Assembly: GCA_049515135.1 (NCBI GenBank)
Contig: JBEKUJ010000003.1
Coordinates: 186,001 to 250,000 of the forward strand
Source of the DNA: Fen-1364 sp049515135
GTDB lineage: Bacteria > Spirochaetota > Spirochaetia > SZUA-6 > Fen-1364
DNA length: 64,000 nt
Direction of reading: 5' to 3'
Made by a program: the position numbers and the translations under genes. Of this stretch, positions 1 through 9,011 are shown one piece after another. A model generated the notes under the pieces. That model was not told where the DNA came from. It did not search any database and was given only the letters and a program-made list of their open reading frames with translations. Numbering within the stretch: the first letter of the stretch is position 1; every line of letters starts with the position of its first letter.

Positions 1-57
1 TGCAATCTGGAAAAGCTGGTTTCCGGTTCGCCCGCCTATTGTAAGGAGAAGGATCAT
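1..57 (-). CDS. GT11-like glycosyltransferase, N-terminal fragment (runs off the left edge)
   Basis: Only the first 19 codons are inside the window. They start with ATG at 57, preceded by a GGAG Shine-Dalgarno four bases away. The peptide begins with hydrophobic residues and then GGRTGNQLFQIA, which matches the N-terminal nucleotide-binding motif (GGLGNQxFQ) of family 11 alpha-1,2-fucosyltransferases. These use GDP-sugar donors. The start lies 23 bases after the stop of the preceding GT4 gene, so it is probably the next gene of the same operon. The family call rests on this single motif. The donor may be a GDP-6-deoxyhexose, since Gmd and Rmd genes lie 6-8 kb away. Confidence 0.6.
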   Translation of the reverse strand, partial: MILLLTIGGRTGNQLFQIA

Positions 58-79
58 TCGTCTCCAGTCAGACTTTGCG

Positions 80-1147
80 TCATGATGCCTTCTTATAGAC
101 TTCCAGGGTCTGTGCAGCCGCTTTTTGCCAGGAAAAATATGTCAGCCGCGCGGCTCCTGCTTCGACCAGCTGCCGGGAGCGTGACGGGCTGCACAGAACT
201 TTCTCTACGGCACTTGCAACGGAATCAATCGACCGTGGGTCGAAGAGCTCGGCTGCTTCTCCAGCGACCTCAGGGATGGAGGAGCTGGCGCTGGCAGCAA
301 CCGGGCAGCCGCACGCAAAGGCCTCAAGAAGCGGCATGCCAAACCCTTCGTAGAGAGAAGGATAAACGAAAACCGACGCGAAATGATAAAGATTCGCCAG
401 CTGTGCCGATGAGAGCGTCGTGAAATACCGTACGCGATCAATGATCCCATGCTGGCGAAACGCACCGGACTCGACACGGCTGAAATTGCCTCCTCCCGCA
501 CAGACAAGCTCCAGGTCATGCCGCGGCAGGAGCAGGGCTGCGGCCTGCAGAAATGTTTCGAAGTTCTTGTACCCGGAACGTTCGCCGACATACAGCAAAT
601 AGGGCCTGTCGACCATGCGGGGCGATCCATTAAAAGTCAGGCTTGTTGCGTGGGGGATCACTGTTACTTTCTCCGGCGCTATGTCGAGAAGTCTGCAGAG
701 GTCTTTCTTTGTGTTGGCGCTGACCGCAATGATCAGCGATGCCCTGTTGCAAAGCAGGCGTTTGTTTGCTGCGGTTCCGTCGTCGCGAACATGCTCGGGG
801 TAAAGCTCGTGAATCATGTCGTGGACTGTCACGACGAAGGGCCGCTGGATCGATCTCAGAAAATACGGACGATAATAGGTGGGGTGGAATACCTCGTACT
901 CTGTCCGAAGGGCTCGAACTGCTGAGAAACGGTTCAGCGCTGCCATGATCCTGATCTTGCCTTTAAAATGTCTCCGAGTAAGCAGGAACCGCCTTTTTTC
1001 GAGGTACTCATTGTCGGAGAAAATAACGGGGAACGTTGCCTCGAAACCGTCCATCCTGCTCAAGGCCCCGATGAGCTCCGCAAAATAGCGTGAAACTCCC
1101 CCTCTTCGCTGGAGGAAAGCCTGGTAGTCATAGAGGACGCGCATCAT
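80..1147 (-). CDS. Glycosyltransferase family 4
   Basis: A GT-B fold glycosyltransferase of about 355 residues, probably adding a sugar to a lipid-linked oligosaccharide at the inner face of the membrane. The N-terminal half carries the acceptor-domain hallmark RRGGVSRYFAEL. The C-terminal half has the family-4 donor-binding signature YPSLYEGFGMPLLEAFACG with the E-x7-E pattern, followed by the IPEVAGEAAELFDP element common to GT4 enzymes. A GTG at 1156 is also possible, but ATG at 1147 or 1144 fits the family start (MRVLYDYQ) better. The preceding gene stops at 1157, so the two are tightly linked. Substrate specificity cannot be read from the sequence. Confidence 0.85.
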   Translation of the reverse strand: MMRVLYDYQAFLQRRGGVSRYFAELIGALSRMDGFEATFPVIFSDNEYLEKRRFLLTRRHFKGKIRIMAALNRFSAVRALRTEYEVFHPTYYRPYFLRSIQRPFVVTVHDMIHELYPEHVRDDGTAANKRLLCNRASLIIAVSANTKKDLCRLLDIAPEKVTVIPHATSLTFNGSPRMVDRPYLLYVGERSGYKNFETFLQAAALLLPRHDLELVCAGGGNFSRVESGAFRQHGIIDRVRYFTTLSSAQLANLYHFASVFVYPSLYEGFGMPLLEAFACGCPVAASASSSIPEVAGEAAELFDPRSIDSVASAVEKVLCSPSRSRQLVEAGAARLTYFSWQKAAAQTLEVYKKAS

Positions 1148-1156
1148 GCCTTTCAC

Positions 1157-2032
1157 TCAGATTCTGGGGATGGGCTGCCCGAGGAGCCTGCGCTTTGCCC
1201 GACTGAGAAATATCCGAACCGGATGTGGCCGCGCCCAGGCCGTTTCCCAATAATGGATTGCGAGCGACCAATCCCGCGCATATCCACGCATGGTCTGGAA
1301 AGGAACGAACTCTCTCCTGAAGAAATTAGGAAAGGGGAAGAAATAGGTGCTGGGGAAAATGACGTCCCATGCGGTGGCGAAGGCAAGGTTCGCAAAGAAG
1401 ATTCGCGTCAGAAAACGAGGTCCGCTTGAATCGAGAATCACCCCTGTGTCCTTTGTCGCGATAGGTTCTGATAATTGTGCGATCAGAAGCCGCAGCAGAG
1501 GATGTCCAGGCGCGCTTCCCAGGAGTCCGTTGCTGATCTCTGGAACATCGTCGAAAAGAGTTCCCGCGAAAAACGAACAGTGTACGGCAAGTTCATCCAG
1601 TGGACGAAGGCACTCGAAGTCAGTGTCGGCATAAACCCCGCCTTCACGCTCCAGGATTTCGTATCTTGCGATGTCCGATCTGGCGCCGAAGCTCGCAGAC
1701 TTCCGAAAAGCGGCCTCATTCCGCAGGCCAAATTGAAGGATGGACTTCTCATCCCAGAGCCGGTATTCCCAGCCCGTGTTCACCCGGCGCCAGGAATCTG
1801 TCCAGGCCCGATATCGTTCAGGCAGCCCGCCCCCTAGCCAGATCTGGTGAATGCGCTTCGGGATTTGCGTGGCCGCCCGGTCGCCCTTTTTTCTTTCGTA
1901 CTCATCAAAACGATCCGCCAGGACCCTCCACTGATCAGGCCGCCGGGCCCGCTCATAGAAGCCCTCCTGGAAATCTGAGAGCTGGAAGAATTTTCGCGAT
2001 CGGAGGCTGTCCAACCTGTGTGTCTCTATCAT
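1157..2032 (-). CDS. GT32-like (OCH1/capsular) glycosyltransferase
   Basis: A 291-residue protein with the hallmarks of DXD-containing family 32 glycosyltransferases. PKRIHQIWLGG lies near residue 60, a WEYRLWDE motif follows, and the sugar-nucleotide and metal-binding segment GGVYADTDFECLRPLD lies near residue 130. The ATG at 2032 overlaps the stop of the preceding gene by four bases (ATGA), which indicates translational coupling. It probably transfers one hexose to the growing polysaccharide repeat in the cytoplasm. Donor and acceptor are unknown. The family assignment is from motifs only. Confidence 0.8.
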   Translation of the reverse strand: MIETHRLDSLRSRKFFQLSDFQEGFYERARRPDQWRVLADRFDEYERKKGDRAATQIPKRIHQIWLGGGLPERYRAWTDSWRRVNTGWEYRLWDEKSILQFGLRNEAAFRKSASFGARSDIARYEILEREGGVYADTDFECLRPLDELAVHCSFFAGTLFDDVPEISNGLLGSAPGHPLLRLLIAQLSEPIATKDTGVILDSSGPRFLTRIFFANLAFATAWDVIFPSTYFFPFPNFFRREFVPFQTMRGYARDWSLAIHYWETAWARPHPVRIFLSRAKRRLLGQPIPRI

Positions 2033-2856
2033 GAGATTTCCGCGCGCGAGCGCTGGATCATGTCGGCCCAGTAGTTGAAATCAAGGAACGGGGTCGTGCG
2101 AATCACCATGGACAACCTTGCATACATCTCTTGCAGGAATGAAGCATCCCAGCCGCAGACATCCGACCAATCGTCGAGGGCAACAACCGGAAGGTTCGGA
2201 AATGAGTCGTAAAGCATCGAGCGTTTGACAATTGGGATCGTACGAAGATACAGGGCTTCCCATGTGCGGTGACAATCTATGCCATGGCCTGGCGGGGAAG
2301 CTACGAAACCATATCGTTCCAAACGCATGCGATAGTCCCGGCTGTTGGTCCTTTCGATTGAATCCGCAATGGAAGAACTACGAAGGGCTTTCAAAGCCGG
2401 TATTCGTTCAAGCTCGTTCGTGCCCACCGTGAACCCATAGAGGACACGCATTGTCTTCTGTGAGGAGCGGTATTGCAGCTTCTGGTAGTCGCGAATCACT
2501 CCGTTCTCATGGTGGCAACGGTTCTCAAGCCCGATCGGTATTGCCGTGACTTTCGGGTGCCGCAGAATGCAGTTCTGCGCGAACCAACGAATGATTCTGT
2601 TGTCCTCAGCCAAACCGAGAAAGGATCTGTCTACATTCAGATCGCCGTTATGGGTGATGAGAACAAACGGCTCTCGAATGCCTGGCAGGCAGTTGCTCAC
2701 GAAGGCCGTAAGCTGAGAGGACTCGACGAAGACAACCGCGCCGGCGTGCAGCGTATCTGGATCGAATGCCGCTCCCTGTTCGAATACATGATCTGCTACC
2801 TGGCGGAATGTATCCCCGCTCACGAATGGAGCGCTCCCAGGACGCGCATTCGTCAT
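2029..2856 (-). CDS. Exostosin-like (GT47-type) putative glycosyltransferase, start uncertain
   Basis: The protein resembles bacterial exostosin-like family members. It has an ITHNGD segment, the pair WFAQNC and IPIGLENR in the middle, and a C-terminal region with FVASPPGHGIDCHRTWEAL followed by IPIVKR and LPVVALDDW. That C-terminal pattern is typical of the donor half of GT47 proteins. The first in-frame ATG outside the upstream gene is at 2856 (275 residues). However, the reading frame stays open to a start at 3087 inside the upstream GT2 gene, and likely conserved residues (IPFRIGSGIARAW) lie before 2856. The true start may therefore be upstream or non-canonical. The gene ends in a four-base overlap with the next one. 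Confidence 0.6.
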   Translation of the reverse strand: MTNARPGSAPFVSGDTFRQVADHVFEQGAAFDPDTLHAGAVVFVESSQLTAFVSNCLPGIREPFVLITHNGDLNVDRSFLGLAEDNRIIRWFAQNCILRHPKVTAIPIGLENRCHHENGVIRDYQKLQYRSSQKTMRVLYGFTVGTNELERIPALKALRSSSIADSIERTNSRDYRMRLERYGFVASPPGHGIDCHRTWEALYLRTIPIVKRSMLYDSFPNLPVVALDDWSDVCGWDASFLQEMYARLSMVIRTTPFLDFNYWADMIQRSRAEIS

Positions 2857-2918
2857 TCGATACCAGGCCCGCGCAATGCCCGACCCTATTCGAAATGGGA
2901 TGTTTCTTGCCCTGATGT

Positions 2919-3707
2919 CTAGCCTCTGGTCTTGTGACGCGGGATCAAAGTCCTGAACCTTTCGGCGACCCGCCTGGCGCGAGAAGCGAACAGCGAAATC
3001 GTATTGACTATCTTCGCTGGAATTCCGTGGAGCTTCAGCGCGCCTACCTTGCTGTAGTTCCACCATTTTTCGTTCAGATACAGCCAATCTTGACGTGTTC
3101 GCTCATCCGCCTCGTTGGCGGATCTTACGGAATCTGTGACATGCGTGTGGATCACGCACGGTTCGATCGTTTCATAGACGCGTTTTCTGAGATCGAACTC
3201 TGCCTGCAAGGCGATGTCCGCGTCACCATGGAACCATGAGAACCGCTCGTCAAAGCGAAGTCCATCTGCTTTTCTGATTACTCCATAGTTGGCGCAAGGA
3301 ACATGATACAGGGTCTTGATAATAACAAAATCAGGTCCGTATTCTACGTGTTGAGTCCGAAGAGCAACCAAGGCACATTCCTTTTCGCTGAAACGATTCA
3401 GGGCGTGAATATCCCAATCCTTGAGCACCGTGCAGTCATCGTTCAGCCAGCAAACATAGGGTTGGCGCGCCGCTTCGATTCCGCGGTTCAGGACATGCCA
3501 AAGGCTCTTGACTCGACGGCCGTCCTGACGCGACTGGTCGTTGATGACAGTAGCATCGTACTTCTTGGCAAGCGACAAATATCCCTGGTCCGGGTCTGGT
3601 GTCATAACGATTATCTCATTGCTGAACTTGGAATACGATCGCAGGCTTTCGAGTGCCTGCTCAAGATTCAAAGGTCTGGAGAATGAGGGAATCACCACTG
3701 ATATCAT
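2919..3707 (-). CDS. Glycosyltransferase family 2
   Basis: A GT-A fold protein of about 262 residues. It starts ISVVIPSFSRP, has the nucleotide-binding segment of GT2 enzymes, and has a WLNDDC motif near residue 95 in place of the usual DXD. A further acidic WFHGDAD motif follows around residue 165. The ATG at 3707 overlaps the stop of the upstream dehydrogenase gene in an ATGA, so the start is well supported. An alternative start 21 bases upstream would add an unlikely proline- and arginine-rich leader. Probably a cytoplasmic, membrane-associated sugar transferase in repeat-unit assembly. No membrane helix is seen. Confidence 0.8.
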   Translation of the reverse strand: MISVVIPSFSRPLNLEQALESLRSYSKFSNEIIVMTPDPDQGYLSLAKKYDATVINDQSRQDGRRVKSLWHVLNRGIEAARQPYVCWLNDDCTVLKDWDIHALNRFSEKECALVALRTQHVEYGPDFVIIKTLYHVPCANYGVIRKADGLRFDERFSWFHGDADIALQAEFDLRKRVYETIEPCVIHTHVTDSVRSANEADERTRQDWLYLNEKWWNYSKVGALKLHGIPAKIVNTISLFASRARRVAERFRTLIPRHKTRG

Positions 3708-5071
3708 TCTAGGTCGCGGTCGGCCCACAAGTCTCTGAGCCGAGCCGTTCCTTTTGATTCGTCAATGTTCTTGCCGAAAGGAACGTAGCAGATGTTCGGT
3801 CTGCCGGCCAGCTCGTTTTCCAGAACGCGCCAGAAATCGATGACGGTGACAGAGTCCTTCCTGAAATCCGATGCTTTCAGGCTGCGAAATGCTGGATCCG
3901 CGGTAGTGATAAGGATGACTTCTGCCTGTTCAAGGCAGCTGGGAAGGGAGTCAAGGACAACTGCATGATCCGTCAGTTCCGTCCGCGCGGCTGCGCTTGC
4001 AAGCGGGTCAAAGGCCACGACGCGGGCGCCGAGGCTTGAAAGTCTCTTTGCAAGCACGATGCTCTGCGATTCTTCTATGACGTGGGAATGGGGTTTGTAG
4101 GAAAGGCCCAGCACGGCCACAGTGGTGCCCCGCTTGATATGGGACGCAAGATTGTCCAAGACTCGGTTGGGCATAGAGCGGTTCTGCGTGTCAGTCACTT
4201 CAGCGAGCCCGGCGCTGCTGCCAAGTTCCTTTGCTATGAAACCAAGGGCCTTATTGTCCCGAGGAAAGCACGGCCCGCCGTATCCAAGCCCTCCGGCAAG
4301 GTACTTGCCGCCAATGCGAGAGTCCTGGCCGAGCGCTCTGGTCACGACGTCGATGTCGCCCCCCGGTATCTTTTCGCATAACTCCGCCAGCATGTTGGCA
4401 AAAGTGATCTTCATCGTCACAAACGAGTTTACTGAAATCTTTGTCAATTCAGCGTTCTCGAAGCTCATGCGCATGCACGGCGGACGGTCCGGCATGATCT
4501 CATTGTAAGCGCGTTCCAGAAGCCCGCCGCTGCGGGCATCGTACTCTCCGACAAGCGTGAAATCAGGATGAAGGAAATCGCGTATCACGCTGCCCAAAGC
4601 TATGAACTCGGGGCTGTAGCAGAGACCGAAATCGTTCCCGCATTTCTTGCCTGACTCCTTTTCCAGGATTGGAAGAAGACCGTGGCGTGTTGCACCAGGA
4701 AGAACAGTACTCGTGAGCACGACAAGGTGATATGTCTTTTTCTGCGCAAGGGCATGGGCTATTTCCTTGAACGCCCATGCTGCAAACTGCAATGAAAATG
4801 CACCGCGATCATCGCTGGGAGTCGGCACGATCACGAAACTGATGTCAGAGTTCCCGAGAGCTTCTCCATAGCTCTCGGTAGCTTGAATTCGATTCCGGTT
4901 CACAGCTATTGTCTCTTCGAGGTTCGTTTCTTGAACGGGCGCGTGACCGGCGTTCATGAGCTCGACAGTCCTCTTGTTGACGTCCACGCCAACGACGTTG
5001 AATCCCCGGCTGGCAATTGCTGCCGCCATGCTTGCGCCCAACTTCCCCAAGCCTATTATTGAATAGTTCAC
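3704..5071 (-). CDS. UDP-glucose/GDP-mannose dehydrogenase family protein
   Basis: A 455-residue nucleotide-sugar dehydrogenase that oxidises the C6 hydroxyl of a nucleotide sugar to a carboxylate with two NAD molecules, giving a uronic acid donor. The N-terminal Rossmann motif is IIGLGKLGASMA. Next come VIVPTPSDD and the central helix region with YSPEFIALGSVIRDF. The catalytic cysteine lies in GYGGPCFPRDNKALG near residue 270, and the C-terminal NAD-like domain has VLGLSYKPHSHVIEES. It differs clearly from the second dehydrogenase of the window (40,854-42,176), so the two probably act on different substrates. It is coupled to the downstream GT2 gene by ATGA. Confidence 0.85.
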   Translation of the reverse strand: MNYSIIGLGKLGASMAAAIASRGFNVVGVDVNKRTVELMNAGHAPVQETNLEETIAVNRNRIQATESYGEALGNSDISFVIVPTPSDDRGAFSLQFAAWAFKEIAHALAQKKTYHLVVLTSTVLPGATRHGLLPILEKESGKKCGNDFGLCYSPEFIALGSVIRDFLHPDFTLVGEYDARSGGLLERAYNEIMPDRPPCMRMSFENAELTKISVNSFVTMKITFANMLAELCEKIPGGDIDVVTRALGQDSRIGGKYLAGGLGYGGPCFPRDNKALGFIAKELGSSAGLAEVTDTQNRSMPNRVLDNLASHIKRGTTVAVLGLSYKPHSHVIEESQSIVLAKRLSSLGARVVAFDPLASAAARTELTDHAVVLDSLPSCLEQAEVILITTADPAFRSLKASDFRKDSVTVIDFWRVLENELAGRPNICYVPFGKNIDESKGTARLRDLWADRDLE

Positions 5072-5096
5072 AGCCTTCTCCCGCTAGAAATAAAGT

Positions 5097-6284
5097 TCAT
5101 AGTATGTTCTTGCGACCGACAGTTCGACGCCAAGCGAGGTGTCGGAAAGGCCAAGTCAACAAACGACCCCAGAATGAGAAGCGTAATAGATCAACCCCAC
5201 GAAAGCCTCTGCTCCTCAGGAGATATCCGGCAAACCATCTGAGCTGGGCAGAGAGAGTTCCAATGGGAGGTCCGAAGAGTTGAGTTTCAGTCCCGTCAGA
5301 AAGTATTCTTGCGCTTTCTAGTTGCGGGAAATCACGGCAAACTTCAAAGAACGACGATGGCTGTCGGTCCTGCGGCGTGAGAATCCAATCCATGATCGAT
5401 GATCTGCTTTCCTTCCATTTTTCAAAGCCTGATTGAACACTCTCATATGCTCTTTTCATGACATTCTCAAGGTCGGAGAAATCTACTCTTTTCAGCTGAG
5501 AAGGATCAAACAGGTATCCGTTTCCCTTGTCCTTAATGTATTCGCACATGGTAGGAAAGTTTGCAGCAAGAACTGCTTTCCCCATTGCCATGGCCTCAAG
5601 AAACGACATCCCAATTCCTTCTGCAAGCCGAGGGGCTACGAAGATTGAACATTCCTTCACACGTGACAGGTAGTCGCCTCGGTTTTCGAACCAGCTGCTA
5701 GAAGAGTAATTGATGCCCCTCGGCGTATCCCTAGAAAAACGACTATTCCTTTGGAGGGGATCCAACGCCTTGTGATGGTGTAACGACTGAACATCTCGAC
5801 CAGTGAGAGCCAGAACTGCTTCAAGAGAAACTGAATCGCCTCTTTGCCAGAAGAAAATACGTTTCTCATTTGTAGCTTCGAAGCTAGTTGCCGGTTCCGG
5901 ATAGTATTTGACTTCTTTGCATGCAATTTCCAGCTTCTTGCAAGCGTTATTGATAGTTGATGAGAAATTAAGAATTCGAACGTTGCGTTCCCAAAGAGAC
6001 TTCCAAAAGGAAACTGGATTGCCGGCGACGCTATCGTACATGGGAACAAATATGACATTTTTGCACGCTACAGCATCAATCATTTCCGGTGATATCAATT
6101 GGAAGAAGACAACCGCAGAAAAGCTTTCGTCTTTATTCCGAAGGTCAGGAATGTCGCCGGTGTTCCAACTATTATTCGAAATAGTTACTGTTTGTGAATT
6201 GCGTTGAAGCAAGTCCACGAAAAATCTAGTGGCCTCCGTTTTTTGGTGAAAAGAATGATCAATGAAAGCAATCCGAGTACTCAT
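5097..6284 (-). CDS. Glycosyltransferase family 4
   Basis: A GT4-type protein of about 395 residues. The N-terminal half begins STRIAFIDHSFHQKTEATRF, as in glycan-assembly GT-B enzymes. The C-terminal half carries VAPRLAEGIGMSFLEAMAMGKAVLAANFPTM, which is the E-x7-E donor site, followed by KGNGYLFDP. ATG at 6284 follows an in-frame TTG and is preferred. The gene is noticeably more AT-rich than the preceding dehydrogenase, which suggests a separate origin for the 5.1-8.3 kb block. Sugar specificity is unknown. Confidence 0.75.
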   Translation of the reverse strand: MSTRIAFIDHSFHQKTEATRFFVDLLQRNSQTVTISNNSWNTGDIPDLRNKDESFSAVVFFQLISPEMIDAVACKNVIFVPMYDSVAGNPVSFWKSLWERNVRILNFSSTINNACKKLEIACKEVKYYPEPATSFEATNEKRIFFWQRGDSVSLEAVLALTGRDVQSLHHHKALDPLQRNSRFSRDTPRGINYSSSSWFENRGDYLSRVKECSIFVAPRLAEGIGMSFLEAMAMGKAVLAANFPTMCEYIKDKGNGYLFDPSQLKRVDFSDLENVMKRAYESVQSGFEKWKESRSSIMDWILTPQDRQPSSFFEVCRDFPQLESARILSDGTETQLFGPPIGTLSAQLRWFAGYLLRSRGFRGVDLLRFSFWGRLLTWPFRHLAWRRTVGRKNIL

Positions 6285-6314
6285 CAATACAGCCCACCTG
6301 CGTATGCCTGGATT

Positions 6315-7367
6315 TTAAGTGAAATAGGCAAAACGGTGCCCGTTTTTCTTTGTCTTCTCAAGATCCTCCTTCATCATCAATGTTACAAGCTCATTGAAGC
6401 TGACTTTGGCTTTCCATCCGAGCTTGGCTTCAGCTTTCGTCGTCTCACCCTTCAGGAAATTTACTTCGAGAGGTCGATAATAGTCTGCACTGACCCTCAC
6501 TATCGTTTTACCGCTTCTTGGCTCTATGCCTGTTTCTTGGACTCCCTCACCGCGCCATTCAATTTCCATCCCAATATAGCTGAAAGCTTTCTGCACGAAC
6601 TCTCGAATGGTGTGCGTTTCCCCTGTTGCAATGACATAATCGTCAGGAAATTCCTGCTGCAGCATCGACCACATAGCTCTCACATACTCCGGCGCGTATC
6701 CCCAATCGCGGCTTGTATCAAGGTTACCCAGGACTAAGCAATCCTGTATTCCAGCCGCAATCCGAGAGACTCCAAGAGTGACTTTCCTGGTGACGAAATT
6801 TTCACCTCTTCTTGGTGATTCATGATTGAATAAGATGCCATTGCAAACAAACATTCCATAGGCTCTACGATAGATGCTGGCAATCCAGTATCCATACAGC
6901 TTTGCGGCCGCATAGGGGCTTTGGGGCACAAACTCCGTCTGCTCGTCTTGAGCTTTGTCTTGAACGCCGCCGAACATTTCGGATGTAGATGCCTGGTAAA
7001 TCTTGGTTTTCTTGACAAGGTCGAGGCTCTTCACAACCTCTAGCACTCTCAGAACTCCTAAGGCATCCGAGTTCGCGGTATATTCTGGCTCCTCAAACGA
7101 GACCCTTACGTGACTCTGGGCGGCGAGGTTGTATATTTCATCAGGCCCCACATTTTGTATTATTCTCACCAAACTTGATTGGTCGGTCATGTCCCCATAG
7201 TGGAGCGTCAAGGGAACTTTTGCCTCAAAAAGCGGTTCTATCCTTGCGCGATTAAATGTGCTTGTCCTGCGAACAAGACCATGTACCTCATATTTTTTTT
7301 CGATAAGAAGTTCCGCCAGATAGGAGCCATCTTGCCCGGTGATCCCCGTTATTAAAGCCCTTTTCAT
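6315..7367 (-). CDS. gmd: GDP-mannose 4,6-dehydratase
   Basis: A 350-residue extended short-chain dehydrogenase that converts GDP-D-mannose to GDP-4-keto-6-deoxy-D-mannose. The sequence shows ITGITGQDGSYLAELL at the N-terminus, LVRRTSTFNRARI near residue 35, YNLAAQSHVRVSFE near residue 80, and the catalytic SPYAAAKLYGYW motif (YxxxK). NHESPRRGENFVTRK, a signature of Gmd, follows near residue 180. Length and motifs match the family throughout. The neighbouring rmd gene, 21 bases away, takes the product on to GDP-D-rhamnose. Confidence 0.95.
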   Translation of the reverse strand: MKRALITGITGQDGSYLAELLIEKKYEVHGLVRRTSTFNRARIEPLFEAKVPLTLHYGDMTDQSSLVRIIQNVGPDEIYNLAAQSHVRVSFEEPEYTANSDALGVLRVLEVVKSLDLVKKTKIYQASTSEMFGGVQDKAQDEQTEFVPQSPYAAAKLYGYWIASIYRRAYGMFVCNGILFNHESPRRGENFVTRKVTLGVSRIAAGIQDCLVLGNLDTSRDWGYAPEYVRAMWSMLQQEFPDDYVIATGETHTIREFVQKAFSYIGMEIEWRGEGVQETGIEPRSGKTIVRVSADYYRPLEVNFLKGETTKAEAKLGWKAKVSFNELVTLMMKEDLEKTKKNGHRFAYFT

Positions 7368-7388
7368 TAAAACCTTCCTTTCACTCTT

Positions 7389-8327
7389 TCAACGATTGCG
7401 CCAGTATTGGAGCGCATCCTTTAGGCTTTGCTCCAAAGGTATCATTGGACTCCAGCCCGTATCGCTGCGTATTCTTTCTATGTTAGCAGATATAATTGGA
7501 ACATCTAGCGGACGATATTTCTCCTCATCGATCCTGATTTCGATCTTCTTGCTTGAAAACGAAATAAGCGCTTCTAGTAGGCTTCCAACTCTTGTCGCTT
7601 TGCCAGACCCAACATTATATACATGGCCAGTCTGACCCAGCCGGAGAATCATCTCGTACGCGCGCACAACATCTCTTACGTCGGTGAAATCGCGCATTGC
7701 ATCGATGTTACCAACACGAATAGCTGTTTCAGAGCTCTCCCTTTCGATCCTGACAATTTGTTTACAAAAATCTGGCACTACGAAACCCAGATTCTGTCCT
7801 GCGCCGATGTGATTAAAAGATCTTGCCATCAAAATCTTCAGTCGGTAAGCTTGGAAATACAATCTACCGAACTCTTCTTGAATGACCTTCGAAATCGCAT
7901 AAGGATTCGCAGGCTTTAGCGGATGGGACTCAGCTATTGGAACTTCGCTTGGAAGTACTGCGCCATATTCTTCGCTGGACCCAATCAACAGCATCCTGGC
8001 GTCCAATCCCAGAGTTCGCATTGACTCGATCAGATTAATGGATCCTATGACGTTCAATTCAACAGTTTTTGCCGGGTCGCTCCATGACAACCCAACAGAA
8101 CTCTGACCGGCAAGGTTTATTATCCACTGAGGTTCGCAGTTTTTGAACACACTTCGAATTTGCCCCACGTTCTCCAGATGAAGCAAAAAAACGTGATCTC
8201 TGGGCAGTTCTATTCCAAATGCGTCTATCTCGATGCTTGTTGCGTAAACATCACAACCAGTTGAGGCGAGCTCCCCAATTAGATGTCTGCCGACGAAACC
8301 ATCCCCTCCAATGACAAGCGCTCTCAT
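7389..8327 (-). CDS. rmd: GDP-4-keto-6-deoxy-D-mannose reductase (GDP-D-rhamnose synthase)
   Basis: A 312-residue SDR that reduces the Gmd product to GDP-D-rhamnose. It has the dinucleotide motif VIGGDGFVGRHL, then INLAGQSSVGLSW and IGSSEEYGAV. The catalytic NPYAISK (YxxxK) follows, then the RMD-like ARSFNHIGAGQNLGFVVPDF. These features favour Rmd over GDP-L-fucose synthase, which carries a different HxxP-type epimerase segment. It is the upstream partner of gmd in the same transcript. It is the first gene after a 0.7-kb stretch of insertion-sequence debris, so its promoter may lie in that debris. Confidence 0.85.
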   Translation of the reverse strand: MRALVIGGDGFVGRHLIGELASTGCDVYATSIEIDAFGIELPRDHVFLLHLENVGQIRSVFKNCEPQWIINLAGQSSVGLSWSDPAKTVELNVIGSINLIESMRTLGLDARMLLIGSSEEYGAVLPSEVPIAESHPLKPANPYAISKVIQEEFGRLYFQAYRLKILMARSFNHIGAGQNLGFVVPDFCKQIVRIERESSETAIRVGNIDAMRDFTDVRDVVRAYEMILRLGQTGHVYNVGSGKATRVGSLLEALISFSSKKIEIRIDEEKYRPLDVPIISANIERIRSDTGWSPMIPLEQSLKDALQYWRNR

Positions 8328-8701
8328 AATTTCTGTTGTGGGCTACTATCTCGTGGCTCAGACTAGATTACAGCTTGCTACTTAATGCGAAAAAAGTGCG
8401 AAGGCGCAGAAGCCGCCAGAAACGCCATGCGCTAAAAAAATCCCTTGCAAGCAATCGGTGCGCTGATCACTTTCTACACCGACTACAATCAGTGCTTCAA
8501 GATAGAACTTCGTTCGTCGCGACTGGCGACTTCGTCGCCGAGTTGACCTAAAACTTACCTCAAGGTATGCAGCTCATCCCGCCCTGCTTCACCCGCCCGC
8601 GGAGTGTGGAGCAAGAAGAAATACCTCATGATGCTTCCCTTGCAACCTGGGAGCCATCCTATGGCAGATCCACGCAGTCCAACAAGACGTAACAGAGCGC
8701 A
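8328..8701. other. Gene-poor stretch before the rmd-gmd block
   Basis: No convincing gene was recognised here on either strand. A short open frame on the plus strand (8336-8551) is rich in arginine and lysine, has no recognisable motif, and is probably not coding. The stretch sits between a degenerate transposase fragment and rmd, so it is likely the worn remains of earlier insertions and may carry the promoter of rmd-gmd. Confidence 0.4.
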
Positions 8702-8791
8702 CTGTTGTGCGCGAAAAGCAGGGCCGCATGGGCGAGACTCATCGCCAAAGTCTATGAGGTTGATCCGCTGATCCGCCCTACCCGTCGCTGA
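8702..8791 (+). pseudogene. Fragment of an IS91-like transposase C-terminal region
   Basis: A short stretch of about 30 codons ending in TGA reads RAAWARLIAKVYEVDPL. This is the well-conserved segment found just before the C-terminal zinc-binding part of IS91/IS801-type transposases; the usual CPRC motif that follows has been lost. There is no start codon and no further homology on either side that could be recognised. It is interpreted as a scrap of an old insertion. Confidence 0.4.
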
Positions 8792-9011
8792 TCAAGATCG
8801 GAAAGTCTCCCCAGGGCTAGACCCTACCTTGCGGAATTAATCCTCTCCTCTGGCCAATTCTCCTCTCCCGCTTCTTTGCTGAACCACCCCCGAGTAAACA
8901 ACCACCGCCAGACAGACCGTGTGAATAGTCCTGGGCGTCTAGGGCGAAGCCGCGCCAAATATCAAACGAGATAGTACGCCTCGGGGGAGTGGCTCGATCT
9001 TTAACTGCCCG

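Noticed and set aside
449..925. Plus-strand open frame of 158 codons inside the first GT4 gene
   Set aside because: It is the shadow of a clearly coding minus-strand gene with conserved motifs.
7389..8327. GDP-L-fucose synthase
   Set aside because: The IGSSEEYG and NHIGAGQ segments fit GDP-4-keto-6-deoxymannose reductase; the epimerising residues of the fucose enzyme were not seen.
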